A stretch of DNA of 64,000 bases from Epiperipatus broadwayi (taxonomy: Eukaryota; Onychophora; Udeonychophora; Euonychophora; Peripatidae). Shown here piece by piece: positions 60,791 through 64,000 of this stretch. Where the stretch lies: the NCBI GenBank assembly GCA_028023455.1, contig JAQFVV010012507.1, positions 3,700,901 through 3,764,900 of the forward strand. Reading direction: 5' to 3'. Every line of letters starts with the position of its first letter. Position 1 is the stretch's first letter. The notes beneath the pieces are model-generated. The model searched no databases. It had not been told where the DNA came from and was given only the letters and a program-made list of their open reading frames with translations. Position numbers and translations under genes: made by a program.

Positions 60791-61287
60791 TGCTGCATCT
60801 GCTGCCTTGCTTGGTGACTCTACAGACCATTATATATTATATTATATATTGCATTCTATGCACAATTGTCTAGTATAATTTCACAAAATATATTAAAATT
60901 GTCAGAAAATACTTATCTTTACAATGTTATATTTTAATTGAGTTATTAGTTCCTTATTATGAACTTATTTATTGGATGTATATGCTTAAGATCAATGAGA
61001 ATGAGTGGGTGCATATTTTTATTAAGTATTTTTAAGTTATATTTTGTTAAGCCATATTTGGAAATTTTATTTTAAATTATCAGTTTTATACATCATTTTT
61101 AGTATTATAGTATTTTAAAAATATTGTAGAATTAGTCTTTCTCTAGTTTATTGTTGTTTATCTTTATCTTGCCATGGTACCTTACAAGTACCCTGGCTTT
61201 TCTTGAAGATTTTTGTTATCATTTTTGAATTTATTTTATAAGTGATTATAGCCTTGTCTTTTTTTTACTATTATTGCTATCATAAAA
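60791..61287. other. AT-rich DNA, no gene seen
   Basis: No open frame with family features; a short TATAT-rich palindromic patch at about 60,830-60,855. Confidence 0.5.
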
Positions 61288-61390
61288 GGTAGAAAGACGG
61301 CTGTAGAGATACTACAATCACTGATTTGAAAAAATGTTAAAGCTCCACCAATAGCAAAAATGTTAAATTGAGAATGTTTTTTAAAAAAAT

Positions 61391-61665
61391 CTTTCCAGTT
61401 AGGAGGAATTTTGCATGTATCATCTCACTTATTGATACAATCTGGCCTTTAAGTATCTCATTGGCTTTTCTAATTTTGCACAATTAGAGATTATCATATC
61501 TGGATATGGTAGAGATTATCACATCTGGATATAGAATCTGGATATGAGATTATATCCAGATGTTATAATCTCTATCAGTGCAAAATTAGAGAAGCCATTG
61601 AGATACTTAAAAGGCCAGATTGTATCAATAAGCGACATAATACATGCAAATTTCCTCTTATTTGG
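61391..61665. repeat. Long palindrome (arms about 120 bp)
   Basis: Left arm CCAGTTAGGAGGAATTTTGC... through TTTTCTAATTTTGCAC; right arm GTGCAAAATTAGAGAAGCC... through GCAAATTTCCTCTTATTTGG. The centre (about 61,510-61,545) is itself made of repeated TATCCAGAT/ATCTGGATA blocks. Confidence 0.8.
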
Positions 61666-61814
61666 ACAGTTTTTTTTAAAAAAACATTCTTAATTTACAA
61701 TTTTAATGCACAAATCAGCGCATAACAGCAGAGCTTCTTCAAATTAAATCACAATTTATTATAAACTTAATATAAATTATAATACATAATAAATAATGCC
61801 CGAGCGCTTGCAAT

Positions 61815-62301
61815 TAAGCAGCAGAAAAATAGAATATTGTTGCCATACTTTGCAAACGCCCATAGAAAACTTTACTCAGTGTTTAATAGAGAATTTCAAC
61901 TATGTTTTCACACACCCCCTAATACCAATAGAATCATCAACAATGCAAAAGATATTGTAACACCCAACAACATTTCTCAGGCTGTCTATAATATCTCATG
62001 CCCAGAAAATAACTGCATGGCATCATACTATGGAGAAACGAAAGCAACTCTCTCAACAAGATTGTCCCAGCACAGATATTCTTACAGAAAGGCCCAAGCA
62101 GATCCAGCTTACACCTCAATATTCGCAATGCATCAGAAATTAACTGGTCATTCATGTGAACCTAAAAATCCAAGAATAGTTTGTAAGGAAAGAAATGATG
62201 TTAAGAGAAAGGTGAAGGAGGCATGTTTTATTGCCATGGATGATAAGGCTATGAATAGGAAAGATACGTGTTATAAAATTTCTAAGAAATGGGTTAATTA
62301 G
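61815..62301 (+). pseudogene. Penelope-like element GIY-YIG endonuclease fragment
   Basis: An open frame reading ILLPYFANAHRKLYSVFNR (the LPYxxxxxxKL linker found between reverse transcriptase and nuclease in PLEs), then NISQAVYNISCPENNC, then the GIY-YIG core SYYGETKATLSTRLSQHRYS, HQKLTGHSCEPKNP, a basic stretch and KRKVKEACFIAMDD, and RKDTCYKISKKWVN before the stop at 62,301. The nuclease would nick target DNA for insertion. The catalytic tyrosine-glycine and arginine positions (YYGET, STRLSQHR) and the late glutamate (KEA) are present, so the domain itself looks intact. The whole reverse transcriptase is missing upstream: 5' truncation at the left inverted repeat. The listed ATG at 61,837 was preceded by coding sequence and is not a real start. 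Confidence 0.85.
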
Positions 62302-62661
62302 ATTTACGCATATAGTTCAATTAATTTACATATATCTGCATATATTTACACATAGCAACCTTGTTACGCTTACTCTTTGTTACCCATGATTATGAGAGCT
62401 AAGTTCTCTTGAAAGCACTCGGGCATTATTTATTATGTATTATAATTTATATTAAGTTTATAATAAATTGTGATTTAATTTGAAGAAGCTCTGCTGTTAT
62501 GCGCTGATTTGTGCATTAAAATTGTATATATATAGTAAGCAGCTGAGTGAGAAATAATTTCTTTTTATTCTTAATTTAACATTTTTGCTATTGGTGTAAC
62601 TTTAACATTTTTTTTCAATCGATGATTGTAGCACCTCTACAACTTTCTTTCTACCTTTTAT

Positions 62662-62747
62662 CACCCAGTAGATGACTTGTGTGTTCAAGTTGAAATATCG
62701 ATATATGAATATTTAAACTATTTTAACACGGATGAACCCACATAATG

Positions 62748-62796
<49 letters not shown>

Positions 62797-63037
62797 TTCA
62801 AAACAATACAATAATTAATACAGTAAAACAATATTTTAAAAACAAATATATACCACAATTTAATAGAAGTACTTTCAACTATCTATGTAGTCGTTATCAA
62901 CTAGATTCAAATTGTATTAGAAAAAACCGTTAGAAATGTAAACAAAAAGTAATACATCATACATCAATTTTCCCACAATTCATTAATTTTTATATTGGCA
63001 GCCTGCCTGTTTATTAAATATTGCTTTTCACTTTTTA
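62662..63037. repeat. AT-rich DNA with (TA)n
   Basis: TA run at about 62,745-62,792; nothing else recognised. Confidence 0.8.
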
Positions 63038-63290
63038 TTAACATAGCTTCTTTAATTTTACGTTTATTATTATTTCTTTCAATACACAAAATCTTAACTT
63101 AGTAAAATCAAAATCAAAACCATAATTACATGTTATATTATGATCAAAAAATACTGATGGTGATACATCATCATTTCTAACATTCTCTTGTCTTGATTTT
63201 TGCACTCTTATATATAACAACAAATGCTCCTTTGATCTTTGTTCTCTTTTATTGTACTTCTTCAATTACATTGTATATCATATCTTTTAT
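63038..63290 (-). pseudogene. Probable Penelope-like GIY-YIG fragment
   Basis: Minus-strand frame from 63,265: KREQRSKEHLLLYIRVQKSR, then SPSVFFDHNITCNYGFDFDF and LRFCVLKEIIINVKLKKLC. The order R..EH, then a histidine-asparagine/DF block, then a KE(I/A)xI helix is that of the second half of a PLE GIY-YIG domain. Upstream, in another frame, DMIYNV resembles the start of that domain (VIYxIxC). It is short and diverged from the copy at 61.8-62.3 kb, so the assignment is tentative. Confidence 0.4.
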
Positions 63291-64000
63291 CTAAGCATGG
63301 ATTGCCTATTAAGGCAATTACTTTTCTTTCTTTGAATTTTAATAATTTATTCTCATTATTTATATGTTAAGTGACAATGACCTAGCATATATATTTGCCC
63401 TCAAATGTAGGTGTTCATTTTGCTGAGTTTCTGCACCATATACATTTATTTTTAATGCTGTGTTTCTCAAATCATGATATATCTTCTGTTATGTATAGTT
63501 TTGTATTACAGTCATGTATAGCTTAATTTTATGACTTGTTCTGGCAATCAACATGATAACTTGTTCTGAGGAATATCATCTCTATCTCAGATGTGCTCTA
63601 AACATTATGAGTGTAGGTTTGTTTCTTATATAATTTGATGTATAGATCTATTTACTGTGCTTTTCCAGTGGTGGAAGTGTAAAACTGATAAATACTTATT
63701 TATAATTTGAAAGTATATTCTAGTCTTAATAAGTAATATACATTCCCTTCAGTGATTATATTACTTGGATTGGTAACTCAAATAATATGTTAAATATATT
63801 CTTAGGGATAAAATATTTTGGTATGAGTGAATAGAATAAATAAAGAACTTCTAGTCAGAACATTTAAATAATACAGTCAAGTAGTCAGGTAAAGATAATA
63901 GTTTCATTTTTAATTTATTTTGCCTCACGTTATCTCACATGTAAAATTTAAATTTGTATTATTTTTTTATAATTTATAAATAACTTTATTGAAAAACATA
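63291..64000. other. AT-rich DNA, no gene seen
   Basis: No supported feature to the end of the window. Confidence 0.5.

Larger units (their letters stand above)
61288..62661. mobile_element. Penelope-like element copy inside nested long inverted repeats
   Basis: Outer inverted repeat: 61,288-61,376 against 62,567-62,661. Inner inverted repeat: 61,697-61,806 against 62,415-62,525 (GCACAAATCAGCGCATAACAG against its reverse complement). Between the left outer and inner arms lies a separate palindrome (61,391-61,665). The inner arms directly flank the PLE coding fragment. PLEs are known for terminal repeats that may be direct or inverted, often from partial tandem or head-to-head copies, and this layout fits such an insertion. 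Confidence 0.7.

Noticed and set aside
62745-62933. 62-codon plus-strand frame
   Set aside because: Its first third is the TA microsatellite and the rest has no family features.

Overview
The window looks like gene-poor, repeat-dominated DNA from an invertebrate animal. It is very AT-rich, full of long (TA)n runs, and has no prokaryotic gene organisation. The only host-gene sequence I recognise is a decayed N-terminal fragment of ribosomal protein S15. The mix of Tx1-like and RTE-like LINEs, Penelope-like elements (PLEs), tRNA-like short repeats and hammerhead-ribozyme repeats fits a lophotrochozoan, perhaps a mollusc such as a cephalopod. The sequence does not prove that.

Layout. 1-9.7 kb: two diverged LINE relics of the L1/Tx1 type on the minus strand, a 3'-end fragment near 1.1-1.6 kb and a nearly full-length wreck at 3.8-8.8 kb, separated by an 885-bp tandem duplication. 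9.96-10.14 kb: RPS15 pseudogene. 10.4-11.9 kb: a strand-skewed PLE relic (minus strand), recognisable only by piecewise translation. 13.05-22.92 kb: an LTR retrotransposon (LTR-RT 1) with 3.3-kb LTRs, a coiled-coil Gag, a run of 16-residue repeats and an integrase-like C-terminus, but no reverse transcriptase. 23-32 kb: AT-rich DNA with microsatellites. 32.1-41 kb: four copies of a roughly 420-bp repeat in a 2+2 inverted arrangement, one of them split by a second LTR retrotransposon (LTR-RT 2, 32,725-39,919) with 2.5-kb LTRs, a Gag and no pol. 42.8-45.4 kb: an array of 414-bp repeats, two inverted and five direct, each holding a type I hammerhead ribozyme motif. 49.3-50.0 kb: tandem and inverted repeats. 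52.1-55.3 kb (+) and 57.9-60.8 kb (-): two broken RTE-like LINEs pointing at each other. 61.3-62.7 kb: a GIY-YIG fragment of a PLE inside nested long inverted repeats. 63.0-63.3 kb: a probable third PLE fragment.

How the parts fit. None of the transposon proteins is intact. The most notable content is non-coding: the 414-bp array has the hallmarks of an animal retrozyme, a small non-autonomous element whose multimeric transcript is cut by its own hammerhead ribozymes. PLEs are the proposed source of reverse transcriptase for such elements, and three PLE relics lie in this window. The 420-bp repeat family appears to carry a second, more decayed hammerhead-like fold, and LTR-RT 2 inserted inside that fold. 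Both LTR-RTs are large-LTR, pol-less elements with (TG...CA) ends, and the differences between each pair of LTRs fall largely at CpG sites.
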